From: Croceibacter atlanticus HTCC2559
GTDB lineage: Bacteria > Bacteroidota > Bacteroidia > Flavobacteriales > Flavobacteriaceae
Direction: 5' to 3'
DNA: 64,000 nucleotides
Assembly (NCBI RefSeq): GCF_000196315.1
Contig: NC_014230.1
Location: 1,632,001 to 1,696,000 of the forward strand
Made by a program: the position numbers and the translations under genes. The notes under the pieces were generated by a model. That model worked only from the letters and a program-made list of their open reading frames with translations. It was not told the origin of the DNA and ran no database searches. Positions 33,364 through 41,504 of this stretch are shown piece by piece. Position 1 is the stretch's first letter; each line of letters opens with the position of its first letter.

Positions 33364-33717
33364 TTATAAGTAAAACCAAGCCCACCAAATAAGCACAAAT
33401 TGAAGCAGTATGCGAATCCAAAGTAACCATTTAGGTATGCCCATTCCTGCTTTTTCATTGGAGACCATATAAAAGTGTACTAAGAAAAATACCGTAAGCA
33501 TAGCCATAATACCCCAAAGTGATATAACTCGAGTGCTTTCAAACAGCAATCCTATACCAAAACCCAGTTCTGCCAAACCACTTAAATACACGAGTATTTT
33601 GTGGTTTGGCAAATATCTAGGCATAATGCGCATATAAGCTCTTGGTTTAATAAAATGCATAAGACCAGCAATGCAATACATTGCAGCCATTAAATAAAAA
33701 TGCCAAGAGTTACTCAT
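33364..33717 (-). CDS. DoxX-like membrane protein
   Basis: A 117-residue inner-membrane protein with four hydrophobic segments. The pattern MAAMYCIAGLMHFIKPRAYMRIMPRYLPNH, then LSGLAELGFGIGLL, matches the DoxX/DoxD-like family. Function is unsettled; members are linked to redox and quinone-associated membrane proteins. It sits between a lipoprotein gene and alkB on the same strand with only 6 and 15 bp gaps. Confidence 0.85.
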   Translation of the reverse strand: MSNSWHFYLMAAMYCIAGLMHFIKPRAYMRIMPRYLPNHKILVYLSGLAELGFGIGLLFESTRVISLWGIMAMLTVFFLVHFYMVSNEKAGMGIPKWLLWIRILLQFVLIWWAWFYL

Positions 33718-33723
33718 AATTTA

Positions 33724-34557
33724 TTAGTCTATAATTGTTGAATTCTCTGGAGCAGCAAACATACCTTCTTTTTCTTCAGAAAATGTGAGGTTTGTAATTG
33801 TAGCATCTCCAATTGGTTCTCCTGTAATACCTTCTTCTTTACTCCAATTATAAAATTCCCAAGATGTTGCCACAGGAATACCATCTACCATTTTGTAATC
33901 GTTGTAAACAATGGCGTGTGCATTTTTTACAGCTTCTTCTTCAGGAGTTCCTCCAAAGGTTACAATATATCCGGCAGCTACAATTTGTTGTTTATCGTTA
34001 GTGTATACATAATACCAATCGTCTGGAGCATCTCCTGTACCAGCATCAAAAGTCATTTTGAACGCTTCTAAAGATTCACCTTCCATAGGCATCATATCTT
34101 GCTTTTCAATATTTACACCATCATCATTTAACTTGTAAGGTAAGCTAAAGAAATAAGGCCATGTGAACATAGAAAAGCGTGCTCTAGGCATTTCTGCATC
34201 TTTAGGGCTTTTGTATACATTTTCATTATCAAATACTAACATACTACCATTGTCATGCTCAATTTTAATTTTGCTTGTGTTGGTTAACATGCTAATTGTT
34301 CCATCTAAAGCATCTTTACCATTAAAATTTAGGTCTATATCAAATGATACTACAGCTTTATTTAGAAAAGCTTCTTTTTTGTGTGCTTTCTCAACACTGC
34401 TTACAAATGCTTGATCTAAAGATGGTGTGCCGTCTCCAATGCCGCCATTTGGCTCAACTGGCATCATGTCTTCTTTAGTGGTGTTGTCTTCTTGTTTTTT
34501 TGTTTCACCACAACTCATTATTAGTGTGGCAGATAGTAAAAGGATTAATGCTTTCAT
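33724..34557 (-). CDS. Lipoprotein with LolA-like beta fold (possible DUF6503)
   Basis: A 277-residue lipoprotein (MKALILLLSATLIMSC). After a low-complexity acidic linker (20-50), the rest is strand-rich with repeated tryptophan/aspartate turns (PDDWYYVYTNDKQQIVAAGYIV). This recalls the DUF6503 family, whose fold is like LolA/outer-membrane lipoprotein receptors; the family assignment is tentative. It is the first gene of a lipoprotein-DoxX-AlkB set. Function unknown. Confidence 0.72.
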   Translation of the reverse strand: MKALILLLSATLIMSCGETKKQEDNTTKEDMMPVEPNGGIGDGTPSLDQAFVSSVEKAHKKEAFLNKAVVSFDIDLNFNGKDALDGTISMLTNTSKIKIEHDNGSMLVFDNENVYKSPKDAEMPRARFSMFTWPYFFSLPYKLNDDGVNIEKQDMMPMEGESLEAFKMTFDAGTGDAPDDWYYVYTNDKQQIVAAGYIVTFGGTPEEEAVKNAHAIVYNDYKMVDGIPVATSWEFYNWSKEEGITGEPIGDATITNLTFSEEKEGMFAAPENSTIID

Positions 34558-34681
34558 GGTTGTTTTTTGTTTAAAGATATAGGTTAGAGAGTCGTAATGG
34601 TGTTAAGAAACTTTCAAAGTTTTAGGATTAGATGTTATTATATTTAAAAAGTAATTGGTTTTCAATAATATGATTGCGCAT

Positions 34682-34718
34682 AAAAAAATCCCATTTTAAT
34701 ATTTTAAAATGGGATTTT
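34682..34718 (-). terminator. Intrinsic terminator of htpG
   Basis: On the minus strand AAAATCCCATTTTAA pairs with TTAAAATGGGATTTT (34704-34718 with 34685-34699), 15 bp, followed by T (complement of 34682-34688). It lies 25 bp after the htpG stop. Confidence 0.9.
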
Positions 34719-34743
34719 AGTTGAACTAAAAATTAAATACTAA

Positions 34744-36645
34744 TTATTTAATCATTTCAAAGCTTCGCTTAATGAAGTTAGTTAAAGCTTCTCCTTTAAG
34801 CAAGCCTTGTGAAAGTCTTGCTAAGTCTAAACTCTGACTAATTAAACGTTCTTGTTTCTTCTTTGTTTTTGTTTCTAATATTTCTGCAATTAACTCATGA
34901 TTTGTATTTACTACGAGGTTGTACATATCTGGCATATTACCCATACCAAACATACCGCCACCACCAGTTTTCTGCATATCTTTCATACGACGCATAAATT
35001 CTGGTTGTGTAATAATTAATGGAGATGCAGTACTGTCCATAGCTTCAAGCTGTACAGTATAAGTTTCTTTAGGAACTACAGTTTCAAAAGCTTCTTTTAC
35101 TTTCTCTTTTTCCTCATCAGATAGTTTACTAATTTGTTCTTCATCTTTCTTGATAAGGTTATCTATATGATCACCATCTACACGAACAAAAGAAATGTTT
35201 TCTTCGCTAGTTTCTAATTTCTGAATTAGGTGTGGTACAATAGGAGAGTCTAGTAATAAAACTTGATACCCTTTGTCTTTTGCAGCTTGTATGTAACTGT
35301 GTTGTGCATCCTTGTCACTAGCATAAAGTACAACCAGTTTGTCATCTTTATCTGTTTGGTTGTCTTTTATCTTTTCTTTTAACTCTTCTAAAGTGAAGTA
35401 CGTATCATTTACAGTAGGATAAAGAGTAAAGCTCTTAGCTTTATCGAAGAACTTATCTTCAGAAAGCATTCCGTATTCGATAACAATTTTAATGTCATTC
35501 CACTTACTCTCAAAGTCTTCACGATTTTCGTTAAATAGCGACTTAAGTTTATCTGCAACCTTACGAGTTATATAAGCAGATATTTTCTTTACAGCACCAT
35601 CTGCTTGTAGGTAACTACGAGATACATTTAATGGAATGTCTGGAGAGTCTATAACACCTCTTAACATAGTTAAGAACTCTGGTACAATACCTTCTACATT
35701 ATCTGTAACGAAAACCTGATTTTGGTAAAGTTGAATTCTATCTTTCTGAATATTCATATCCTGTCCTAATCTTGGGAAATACAATATTCCTGTTAGGTTA
35801 AATGGATAATCTACATTAAGGTGAATGTTAAATAACGGCTCTTCAAACTGCATTGGGTACAGCTCTCTGTAAAAACCTTTGTAATCTTCTTCTTCTAATT
35901 CTGTTGGAGCTTTTGTCCACGCTGGATTTGGGTTGTTTATAATATTATCAACCTCTTTAGTTTCAGCTTTATAGTCTTTTTCTTCCTCTTCAGTTAAACC
36001 TTCTGGTTTAGGAAGCGTTTCTGTCTTTGTACCAAATTTAATTGGTATAGGCATAAACTTATTGTACTTGGTCAATAGTTCAGAAATACGACCTTCTTCT
36101 AAAAATTCTTTTTCATCTTCAGAAATATGTAAGATAATTTCTGTTCCGCGTGTTTCCTTTTCGGCATCTTCAAGAGTAAACTCTGTAGAGCCTTCGCAAG
36201 TCCAGTGCGCAGCTGTACCGCCTTTATAAGATTTAGTGATAATCTCCACTTTTTCTGCAACCATAAAAGCAGAGTAAAATCCAAGACCAAAGTGTCCTAT
36301 TATACCACTATCTTTTGCAGAGTCTTTATACTTTTCTAAAAACTCTTCGGCACCAGAAAATGCAACCTGGTTAATGTATTTTTCAACCTCGTCCTTCGTC
36401 ATTCCAATTCCTTGGTCTTTAATATGAAGTGTACCGTTATCCTTATCAATCTTTACTTCGATATGAGGATTACCATACTCTACGCCTTTAGCCTCACCAA
36501 TTGCGGTAAGGTGTTTTAGTTTAAGTGTTGCATCTGTTGCGTTACTTATTAATTCACGTAAGAAAATTTCGTGATCGCTGTATAAGAATTTCTTTATAAG
36601 CGGAAAAATATTCTCTACAGATACATTAATAGTTCCTGTTGCCAT
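34744..36645 (-). CDS. htpG: Molecular chaperone HtpG (Hsp90)
   Basis: Bacterial Hsp90, an ATP-dependent dimeric chaperone. The 633-residue protein starts MATGTINVSVENIFPLIKKFLYSDHEIFLRELISNA, with the GHKL ATP site (NATDA, DQGIGMT, GHFGLGFYSAFMVA), a middle domain (about 240-500, RELYPMQFEEPLF, GVIDSPDIPLNVSRSYLQ) and the C-terminal dimerisation domain. A region around residues 220-245 is acidic, as in other Bacteroidota HtpG. The 5' UTR has a hairpin with a T-run. Confidence 0.96.
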   Translation of the reverse strand: MATGTINVSVENIFPLIKKFLYSDHEIFLRELISNATDATLKLKHLTAIGEAKGVEYGNPHIEVKIDKDNGTLHIKDQGIGMTKDEVEKYINQVAFSGAEEFLEKYKDSAKDSGIIGHFGLGFYSAFMVAEKVEIITKSYKGGTAAHWTCEGSTEFTLEDAEKETRGTEIILHISEDEKEFLEEGRISELLTKYNKFMPIPIKFGTKTETLPKPEGLTEEEEKDYKAETKEVDNIINNPNPAWTKAPTELEEEDYKGFYRELYPMQFEEPLFNIHLNVDYPFNLTGILYFPRLGQDMNIQKDRIQLYQNQVFVTDNVEGIVPEFLTMLRGVIDSPDIPLNVSRSYLQADGAVKKISAYITRKVADKLKSLFNENREDFESKWNDIKIVIEYGMLSEDKFFDKAKSFTLYPTVNDTYFTLEELKEKIKDNQTDKDDKLVVLYASDKDAQHSYIQAAKDKGYQVLLLDSPIVPHLIQKLETSEENISFVRVDGDHIDNLIKKDEEQISKLSDEEKEKVKEAFETVVPKETYTVQLEAMDSTASPLIITQPEFMRRMKDMQKTGGGGMFGMGNMPDMYNLVVNTNHELIAEILETKTKKKQERLISQSLDLARLSQGLLKGEALTNFIKRSFEMIK

Positions 36646-36661
36646 GTTTAAATTGTTTTAT

Positions 36662-36685
36662 AAAAAAGTGTCTATGCGTAGACAC
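36662..36685 (-). promoter_or_regulatory. Hairpin with T-run in the htpG 5' leader
   Basis: GTGTCTA and TAGACAC form a perfect 7-bp stem with a CGCA loop (36668-36685) and, on the minus strand, six T follow (36662-36667). A candidate promoter lies just upstream (TTTG at 36717-36720, 19 nt, TAATTAAT at 36690-36697), so the hairpin would be at the very 5' end of the mRNA. It could stabilise the message, or act as an attenuator. Confidence 0.45.
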
Positions 36686-36899
36686 GGTTATTAATTAATT
36701 TCTGAAAGTGAATAGTCAAAAAAAATACCATCTATAGGTTTGTGACAAACTGACATAATTTTAACTGATTCTAATAACGCTTCGGATTGATTGTTGATTT
36801 ACCTCTATTAGAAAAGCTTATATCAGTATTAATTATTTTGTTTAACTTATATTATTAATGATTAAACATTTTGTATATTTACATAGAAAATAAAGAGTT

Positions 36900-37583
36900 A
36901 TGGCGACAGTAAAGAACACTTCAAAAAAATCAACTACTAAAACTAAGAAGACAACAAGAGATGCGATAGTTTCGGCTTATATGGATTATGTGTTGATGAC
37001 AGAAACCTATCCTAAATCTGTTTACAAGTTTTGTAAAGAACATAAGTTTGAAGAACAAGAATTTTATGAGCACTTTGCAAGCTTCAAAAATCTAGAAACC
37101 AGCATTTGGTCAGATTTTTACAGTTTAACCATTACATTATTACATAAGAGTGAAGATTACCAACAGTATGCGAACAGAGAGAAGCTTCTAACATTTTATT
37201 ACACCTTCTTTGAAATGCTTACAGCAAATAGAAGTTATGTGCTAATGGTGTTGAGCAAATATGAAATGCCGCTTAAAAACTTAGAACAACTTAAGCAATT
37301 ACGACAAGATGTTAAGGAGTTTGCTAAAGGTTTAATATCTGATGCTAATGAAGGTAAAAAAATAAAAGCGCTACAGAAAAATGAGATGGTATTTTCTGAA
37401 GCTACTTGGGTACAGTTGCTATTTCTAATGAAATTTTGGAAAGAAGACAACTCTCCAGGATTTGAAAAAACGGATATGGCTATTGAAAAGTCTGTAAATA
37501 CTGTTTTCGATGTGTTTGATAATACACCACTTGAGAGCATTATAGATTTAGGAAAATTCTTGTGGCAAAATAAACCAGCATAA
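36900..37583 (+). CDS. TetR-family regulator, Bacteroidota subtype
   Basis: A 227-residue all-helical protein. After a basic N-terminal tail (KKSTTKTKKTTRDAI) comes a helix-turn-helix-like segment (about 22-65, DYVLMTETYPKSVYKFCKEHKFEEQEFYEHFASF), followed by a ligand-domain-like helical bundle. The HTH is diverged from classical TetR; Bacteroidota proteins of this type are usually placed in the TetR superfamily. Upstream, GTTTAA (36840-36845) and TTAAAC (36862-36867) form a loose dyad that could be its operator. It starts 24 bp before the ABC1 kinase, so it is likely cotranscribed and may regulate it. Confidence 0.72.
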   Translation: MATVKNTSKKSTTKTKKTTRDAIVSAYMDYVLMTETYPKSVYKFCKEHKFEEQEFYEHFASFKNLETSIWSDFYSLTITLLHKSEDYQQYANREKLLTFYYTFFEMLTANRSYVLMVLSKYEMPLKNLEQLKQLRQDVKEFAKGLISDANEGKKIKALQKNEMVFSEATWVQLLFLMKFWKEDNSPGFEKTDMAIEKSVNTVFDVFDNTPLESIIDLGKFLWQNKPA

Positions 37584-37607
37584 CTTAATAGGTATAAAAG
37601 AACGCAT

Positions 37608-38930
37608 ATGAAGACGATTGATAGTATACCAACCTCAAAATTGGGAAGAACAACAGAGCTTGTAAAAACAGGTGTGAAAATTGGTGGTAACTACCTTAAA
37701 TATTACGGTAAGAAAGCATTTGATAAAGAGTTAACTCGAGATGAGTTAGACCAAGACAATGCTTCAGATATTTATGATGGTTTAAAAAGTTTAAAAGGAA
37801 GTGCGCTTAAAGTAGCGCAAATGCTATCTATGGAAAAAAGCTTGCTTCCCAATGCTTATGTAGAGAAATTTAGCTTGGCACAATTTAGTGTGCCGCCATT
37901 ATCTGCACCATTGGTGAGAAAAACCTTTAAAACCTACCAAGGTGCTTATCCAGAAGATTTATATGATGAGTTTACTGCTAATTCTGTAAATGCTGCCAGT
38001 ATAGGCCAAGTTCATAAGGCCAAAAAAGATGGGAAAATTCTTGCTGTGAAAATTCAATATCCAGGTGTGGCAAGCAGTATTAGTAGTGACTTAGCTATGG
38101 TAAAGCCTATAGCTATGAGAATGTTTAATATAAAAGGAAAGGACTCAGAGAAATATTTTAAAGAAGTTGAAGGCAAGCTTCTTGAAGAAACAGATTATAT
38201 CTTAGAAGTTAAGCAAAGCAAAGAGATTTCTGAAGCTTGTAGCCATATAGATAATTTAATCTTCCCGAAGTATTACGAAGCTCTTTCTAGCAAGCGTATC
38301 ATCACTATGGATTGGATGCAAGGAAAACATCTTAGTGAATACACTAGCGAGGAAAATGACCAAGAGGTATCTAACAAAATAGGCCAAGCGCTTTGGGATT
38401 TCTATATGTTTCAAATGCATTACTTAAAGGCTGTTCATGCAGATCCGCATCCAGGTAATTTCTTGGTTAATGATAAAGGACAACTCATTGCTATAGATTT
38501 TGGATGTATAAAAGAAGTACCAGAAGATTTTTATGTGCCTTATTTTGAGTTGGCTGTGCCAGAGAATATAGATAACCCAGACTTTTTTAGAGCTAAACTA
38601 TATGAGTTGGAGATTTTAAGACAAGATGATAGTGATGCAGAGATAGATTACTTCTCTACATTATTTCACGAAATGTTAAGTTTGTTTACAAGCCCATTTC
38701 ATAGTGACACTTTCGATTTTTCTGATGAAACATTTTGGAATTCAATTACAGAGTTAAGTGAAAAATATTCTAAGGATACTACGTTGAGAAAGATGAATGG
38801 GAATCGAGGAAGTAAACACTTTTTATATATAAATAGAACATTCTTTGGGCTTTACAATTTACTACACGACTTAGGTGCTAAAATAAATGTAAACCAATTT
38901 AAGAAATACATACCTAACGCTACGGCATAG
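37608..38930 (+). CDS. ABC1/UbiB-like atypical kinase
   Basis: A 440-residue member of the AarF/UbiB/ADCK family, which supports isoprenoid quinone metabolism in some organisms. Motifs: the family KxGQ region reads KVAQMLS, the ATP-binding alanine-rich loop is AASIGQVHKA, the VAIK-like lysine is in LAVKIQYPG, the catalytic loop is HADPHPGNFLV and the metal loop IDFGCI. The Gly in KxGQ is Ala here, as in some bacterial branches. There is no C-terminal membrane segment, unlike UbiB. A terminator follows. Confidence 0.88.
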   Translation: MKTIDSIPTSKLGRTTELVKTGVKIGGNYLKYYGKKAFDKELTRDELDQDNASDIYDGLKSLKGSALKVAQMLSMEKSLLPNAYVEKFSLAQFSVPPLSAPLVRKTFKTYQGAYPEDLYDEFTANSVNAASIGQVHKAKKDGKILAVKIQYPGVASSISSDLAMVKPIAMRMFNIKGKDSEKYFKEVEGKLLEETDYILEVKQSKEISEACSHIDNLIFPKYYEALSSKRIITMDWMQGKHLSEYTSEENDQEVSNKIGQALWDFYMFQMHYLKAVHADPHPGNFLVNDKGQLIAIDFGCIKEVPEDFYVPYFELAVPENIDNPDFFRAKLYELEILRQDDSDAEIDYFSTLFHEMLSLFTSPFHSDTFDFSDETFWNSITELSEKYSKDTTLRKMNGNRGSKHFLYINRTFFGLYNLLHDLGAKINVNQFKKYIPNATA

Positions 38931-38997
38931 TTATTATGCAAGCATATTAAATCCCATAATATTATGCATAGCCATAATTAGGTATTGGCTATCTTGC

Positions 38998-39028
38998 AAG
39001 CTATCTCATTTTGAGATAGCTTTTTTTT
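38998..39028 (+). terminator. Intrinsic terminator between the ABC1 kinase and KAS III genes
   Basis: AAGCTATCTCA (38998-39008) pairs with TGAGATAGCTT (39012-39022), 11 bp with a 3-nt loop, followed by T. The next gene starts only 12 bp later. An upstream hairpin TAGCCA/TGGCTA (38969-38974 with 38986-38991) and the palindrome CATAATATTATG (38955-38966) lie close by. Confidence 0.85.
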
Positions 39029-39039
39029 AAATATTAATT

Positions 39040-40047
39040 ATGTATCAATCAAAAATATCGGGATTAGGCAAATATGTGCCTGAAAATGTGGTCACAAATG
39101 ATGATCTCGCAAAGTTAATGGATACCAATGATGCTTGGATACAAGAGCGTACAGGTATAAAAGAACGTAGACATATAAAAGATTATAATGAAGAGTCTAC
39201 AGCTTCAATGGGCGTTAAAGCAGCAAAAATCGCAATTGAACGTGCAGGTATTTCTAAAGACGATATAGACTTTATTGTATTTGCAACATTATCTCCAGAC
39301 TATTATTTTCCTGGTTGTGGTGTACAGGTTCAAGAAGCTTTAGATATAAAAACGTGTCCAGCTTTAGATGTAAGAAACCAATGTAGTGGTTTTGTATACG
39401 CATTATCTGTAGCAGATCAATTTATTAAAACCGGAATGTATAAAAACGTTTTAGTAATAGGTGCAGAAAACCATAGTGGAGGCTTAGATTTTACTACAAG
39501 AGGCAGAAGTGTTTCTGTAATATTTGGAGATGGTGCTGGTGCTGCTGTATTAACTAGAAGTGATCACAATGGTCAAGGTATTTTATCTACACACTTACAC
39601 AGTGAAGGTAAACATGCGCTGGAGCTTTCTTTAAAAGGACCAAGTACTCAAAAATGGGTGCCAGAAATTATTGAAGAAAACAATCAAGACAATCCAGATT
39701 ACTACCCTTATATGAATGGTCAATTTGTATTTAAAAATGCTGTGACAAGATTCTCTGAGGTGATCATGGAAGGCTTAAAGGAAAATGGTCTGGCAGTTTC
39801 AGATATTGATATGTTAATACCACACCAAGCTAATTTAAGAATCTCTCAATTTATCCAGAAGAAATTTAAGTTGAGTGATGATAAAGTTTATAATAATATA
39901 CAGAAGTATGGTAATACAACTGCAGCATCTATCCCAATTGCTTTAACTGAAGCTTGGGAAGAAGGAAAGATAAAAGAAGGAGATAAGGTAGTTTTAGCTG
40001 CCTTTGGTAGTGGTTTTACTTGGGCTAGTGCTGTAATGAGCTGGTAA
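39040..40047 (+). CDS. fabH: 3-oxoacyl-ACP synthase III (KAS III) family
   Basis: Condenses acetyl-CoA (or another acyl-CoA) with malonyl-ACP to start fatty acid synthesis. The 335-residue protein has the catalytic triad: Cys115 (RNQCSGFVYAL), His in IPHQANLRI and Asn in YGNTTAASIP. Start MYQSKISGLGKYVPENVVTND is typical. A terminator just before the gene separates it from the ABC1 kinase. It may be a second, specialised KAS III because other fab genes (plsX, rpmF) are not next to it. Confidence 0.88.
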   Translation: MYQSKISGLGKYVPENVVTNDDLAKLMDTNDAWIQERTGIKERRHIKDYNEESTASMGVKAAKIAIERAGISKDDIDFIVFATLSPDYYFPGCGVQVQEALDIKTCPALDVRNQCSGFVYALSVADQFIKTGMYKNVLVIGAENHSGGLDFTTRGRSVSVIFGDGAGAAVLTRSDHNGQGILSTHLHSEGKHALELSLKGPSTQKWVPEIIEENNQDNPDYYPYMNGQFVFKNAVTRFSEVIMEGLKENGLAVSDIDMLIPHQANLRISQFIQKKFKLSDDKVYNNIQKYGNTTAASIPIALTEAWEEGKIKEGDKVVLAAFGSGFTWASAVMSW

Positions 40048-40073
40048 GTAAATTAGTAAACTATATAAAAGAC

Positions 40074-40107
40074 AAACGCCGGTTAATGAGAGTTAACCGG
40101 CGTTTTT
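40074..40107 (+). terminator. Intrinsic terminator after fabH
   Basis: AACGCCGGTTAA (40075-40086) pairs with TTAACCGGCGTT (40093-40104), 12 bp, with a TGAGAG loop and trailing T. The other ~210 bp to the EamA gene hold nothing I can support. Confidence 0.92.
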
Positions 40108-40316
40108 ATATATAAGAATGATATGTTTCAGTGTTTAAAAGGCTAATTCAAAACAAATTATATCCGTTCTTCATCTATATAGACGAGACAAATACTTCAA
40201 CGTTTCAATTATTAACTATATTTAACACAATTTACTGATATTTAGCAGATAAAGGTGTTTTTGTGCCTTGTTTTCTTTTGCTGGTTTAAAAGAGAATTCA
40301 GTAGGGGACAAAAGGT

Positions 40317-41147
40317 TTAAGAAGATTTTTTGAGCCATACATTCCATAGCATCCCTAACACTATTAAGGACATTCCTAGTATTGGAAATAATGTATAGTG
40401 TTCTCCAAAAAGGAAAAATCCAAAAATTAAAGCATAAACAAGTTCCATATATTTTATAGGAGCAACAACACTTGTTTCGGCAAGTTGAAAAGACTTGGTT
40501 AAAAATATTTGCCCAATCATTCCTAAAACACCAATGCTGCATACAAACCACCATTCTTGTCCAATCGGCATTCGCCATTGGTTTATAAAAAATAGGCTTC
40601 CTATAATTGAGCAGACCATAAAATAATTAATAATAGTAAGAAAGTGCTCTTTTGAGCCTAGATATCTCACTATTGCAAAAACGGCACCTACTAATATAGC
40701 TGAGCCTATAATTAATGCAAAGCTTACAGTGTCTATCCTAAAATCTAAACCTTTCATAATAAATGCACCGCTCAACGCTAAGCCTAAGGCAAACCACTGC
40801 CACACTTTTACACGCTCTTTTAAAAAAAGCGCAGCTAAGAATACACTAAAAACAGGAGCAGTATAGCGTAATGCTACAGCAGATCCTAATGGTATACGTT
40901 GTATAACAACAAAGAAAAGTGAAAGGGATACAAAACTTAATACGCCTCTCAGAGTTAGCCAAAAGACATTATTACCTATTATGGAGATCTTTTTTGAAAG
41001 CATATAAGGAAATATAAAGATAAAGGTTCCAAATGCTCTAAAGAATACTACTTGTAATGGGTGAAAGTCATTTAGATATTTAGCCAGTAAATTCATCCAC
41101 GCAAAGGCAAATGCAGCAATAGCCATATAAATAATTCCTTTCAACAA
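40317..41147 (-). CDS. EamA-family (DMT) transporter
   Basis: A 276-residue inner-membrane protein with ten hydrophobic segments and the two EamA repeats (about 1-130 and 145-270), e.g. WMNLLAKYLNDFHPLQVVFFRAFGTFIF and ALRYTAPVFSVFLAALFLKERV, the latter a typical EamA pattern. Such transporters export metabolites or amino acids; the substrate is not deducible. It stands alone on the minus strand, with its start near 41147. Confidence 0.88.
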   Translation of the reverse strand: MLKGIIYMAIAAFAFAWMNLLAKYLNDFHPLQVVFFRAFGTFIFIFPYMLSKKISIIGNNVFWLTLRGVLSFVSLSLFFVVIQRIPLGSAVALRYTAPVFSVFLAALFLKERVKVWQWFALGLALSGAFIMKGLDFRIDTVSFALIIGSAILVGAVFAIVRYLGSKEHFLTIINYFMVCSIIGSLFFINQWRMPIGQEWWFVCSIGVLGMIGQIFLTKSFQLAETSVVAPIKYMELVYALIFGFFLFGEHYTLFPILGMSLIVLGMLWNVWLKKSS

Positions 41148-41233
41148 GGTGTATAAGGTTTCTGCAAAGGTAATTCTATACTCTAATATAGGACGTTATT
41201 TTAATGGTATTTCTTAAACATTATTAAGTATGA

Positions 41234-41270
41234 AAAAACAAAAACCCGAAGCGATCAACTTCGGGTTTTC
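41234..41270 (-). terminator. Terminator-like hairpin in the 41.2-kb gap
   Basis: AAAACCCGAAG and CTTCGGGTTTT (41242-41252 with 41260-41270) form an 11-bp stem with a 7-nt loop. The T-run is better on the minus strand (TTTTTGTTTTTTC). No minus-strand gene upstream is evident, so it may terminate an unseen small RNA or stray transcription toward the EamA gene. Confidence 0.6.
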
Positions 41271-41441
41271 AATAACCAAATATAACACTAACCATCAACT
41301 ATGAAATTTGGTTATTTTACTTAGCACTATTTTAATGACGACCCTAAAACAGGATTGTTACACTTTACAAAGTATTCTTTTTTATCGATGAAAAGTTATG
41401 CTAGAAGATAACAACGCTAAAAATAGTTAAGTTTTATGATA

Positions 41442-41501
41442 GTATGGTTTTAACATCTTAACTTCAAATAGTTACAAGAAAAAATAAACTTAAAACCATA
41501 C
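41442..41501 (+). promoter_or_regulatory. 12-bp inverted repeat in the leader of the T9SS gene
   Basis: GTATGGTTTTAA (41442-41453) and TTAAAACCATAC (41490-41501) are perfect inverted repeats 36 nt apart. The 3' arm ends 3 nt before the ATG at 41505, so folding in mRNA would occlude the start codon. An operator role for the DNA dyad is the alternative. Confidence 0.4.
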
Positions 41502-41504
41502 ATT

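Larger units (their letters stand above)
41148..41504. other. 357-bp intergenic region without a gene
   Basis: It lies between the divergently transcribed EamA gene and the first T9SS gene. It holds a hairpin (41241-41252 with 41260-41270), an imperfect longer inverted repeat of AATAACCAA (41272-41280) with TTGGTTATT (41308-41316), and the 12-bp dyad at 41442-41501. No ORF of convincing composition is present on either strand. Confidence 0.6.

Noticed and set aside
36840-36900. Considered a CIRCE or heat-shock element in the htpG/TetR intergenic region.
   Set aside because: No TTAGCACTC-N9-GAGTGCTAA or close match is present.
38941-38990. Considered a fatty-acid regulator (FapR-like) operator before fabH.
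   Set aside because: FapR is not known in Bacteroidota and the sequence does not match its site; the hairpins explain the symmetry better.
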